64,000 bases of DNA. Origin: Neocallimastix lanati (nom. inval.). Lineage: Eukaryota; Neocallimastigomycota; Neocallimastigomycetes; Neocallimastigales; Neocallimastigaceae. The notes under the pieces were generated by a model. The model had not been told where the DNA came from and ran no database searches. It saw only the letters and a list, made by a program, of their open reading frames with translations. Each line of letters opens with the position of its first letter. The stretch's first letter is position 1. The DNA lies in NCBI GenBank assembly GCA_016946835.1, contig JACVTC010000022.1, positions 1,472,501-1,536,500 on the forward strand. Reading direction: 5' to 3'. Made by a program: the position numbers and the translations under genes. This document shows, piece after piece, positions 63,105-64,000 of this stretch.

Positions 63105-63690
63105 TATATTTATGAAATATGATAGATGATATTTCGTAAATAAATTTTCTTGAAATATGGGAATTGGAAGATTATTATATTTGGATATTTGAATATTATT
63201 ATAAAGTTCTTTTTTTCTTACTATTTTATAACTTTTTGATTTATCAGGAATTTCATTAAATTTTGCTACATCAGGAGGTAGTTGTTTATTTATATTTCTT
63301 GTTATTTTGGATTTAATTGTATTACAGTAAGGGCATACAAATTACATTTCTTATGAAACTTCATTAAATATACGTTTAAATTTTATTCCAAAAGAAATTG
63401 AACTTTTTCTAATTTCATTTTTTATTTTATATTTTGCTATTGATATAGATGTTTAAAATTCCTTTTCAAAATAATTATGTAAACTTTAATATTTTAAAAT
63501 TTTCTTCTTATTGTTTGAAATAATAAAATATTTGCATTTATTTAAAGTTTTATATTCGATACATCCATTTACTTTAGAATTTTTTTTTTTTTTTCGGTTA
63601 AAAAATTAAATTTTTTTTTGTTAATAATAATTTGTTCTTTACCTCGATTAATTTCACTTATTTCAATATTTATATATTCTTCCATCCATA
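63105..63690 (-). pseudogene. FLYWCH/MULE-type transposase remnant (N-terminal part)
   Basis: The minus strand starts at an ATG near 63688 (MEEYINIEISEINRGKEQI) and gives a Lys-rich region with paired Cys (NGCIEYKTLNKCKYFII) and His (SLHNYF), then RKSSISFGIKFKRIFNEVS, FVCPYCNTIKSKITRNINK and PPDVAKFNEIPD. Several stops interrupt it. The C...C...H layout followed by this linker resembles the FLYWCH zinc finger plus leader of Mutator-like transposases that are abundant in anaerobic fungi. The catalytic DDE part is not seen. Assignment is from recall of the family and is moderate. Confidence 0.5.
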
Positions 63691-63692
63691 AA

Positions 63693-63900
63693 AAAATATT
63701 TTAATTATATATTTAAATAAATATATAAAAAATAAAATAATACTTTTTAAAATATTTTAATTATATATTTAAATAAATATATAAAAAATAAAATAATACT
63801 TTTTAAAATATTTTAATTATATATTTAAATAAATATATAAAAAATAAAATAATACTTTTTAAAATATTTTAATTATATATTTAAATAAATATATAATTAA
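63693..63900 (+). repeat. 56-bp tandem repeat, about 3.7 copies
   Basis: A unit starting AAAATATTTTAATTATATAT and ending AATAATACTTTTT is repeated at 63693, 63749, 63805 and 63861 (last copy partial). The copies are almost identical, so the expansion is recent. Confidence 0.9.
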
Positions 63901-64000
63901 TAAAATAATATTTTTTTTATTAATTAGTTTTTATAAATATTTAATTATTCATTTTTTAAAAATATCTTATTTTCAAATATTTAAAAAATAAAATATTTAT

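Overview
The window looks like nuclear DNA of an anaerobic gut fungus (Neocallimastigomycota; Piromyces, Neocallimastix, Anaeromyces or Orpinomyces type). The strongest evidence is a secreted glycoside hydrolase at 22649-24838 that ends in a fungal-type (CBM10-like) dockerin after an Asn-rich linker and a ricin-type CBM13. Supporting signs are extremely AT-rich intergenic DNA full of homopolymers and ATT/AAT microsatellites, Asn-rich proteins, short AT-rich spliceosomal introns, and intronless genes of bacterial character. Genus cannot be set from the sequence.

Left part (1-31 kb), gene-bearing. It holds the 3' end of a membrane-anchored LRR protein (to 1241), a small heat-shock protein (2448-3074, minus), a decaying LRR pseudogene (4708-6030), an eight-exon secreted LRR protein with a C-terminal chitin-binding domain (7123-9651), a five-exon class C-like GPCR with a solute-binding-protein-like ectodomain (15396-18699), the dockerin-bearing GH-A-type hydrolase (22649-24838) and a Gfo/Idh/MocA oxidoreductase (29734-30726, minus). 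Between them lie dispersed repeats, LINE and Ty3/gypsy remnants (about 11.0-11.9 kb), a tRNA-derived SINE with perfect target-site duplications (13601-14052), and a GC-richer block that looks like a poly(A)-tailed retroposon (26765-27240).

Right part (32-64 kb), a repeat-built region. Four related units carry, in the same order, a degenerate Ty1/copia derivative (gag zinc knuckle joined to an RNase H tail and an LTR), a short spacer, and an ankyrin-repeat gene on the minus strand. One ankyrin gene is intact (57498-59243), one has a single homopolymer frameshift (33916-35665), one is broken in several ways (47569-49139) and one is a stub (62272-62492). A satellite-like unit lies upstream of each of the three longer ankyrin genes, and upstream of the second it is expanded to nine tandem copies of about 600-700 bp (49709-55678).

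Inserted into the retro-derivative LTR of the second unit are a 404-bp MITE with a 9-bp target duplication (41217-41620) and a 5.5-kb Ty1/copia element with 183-bp LTRs and a 5-bp duplication (41655-47186). That element has a stop codon and an internal deletion in its reverse transcriptase. A second, non-autonomous LTR element (37884-39514) and a solo LTR of the same family (57247-57437) lie nearby. Both LTR elements have a primer-binding site that appears complementary to the anticodon arm of tRNA-Lys(CUU). The copia leader carries a hairpin repeated with an exact 38-nt period. The right end holds a degenerate transposase-like (FLYWCH/MULE-type) sequence and a 56-bp tandem repeat. Exon structures were inferred by eye from splice signals and frame, without transcript data.
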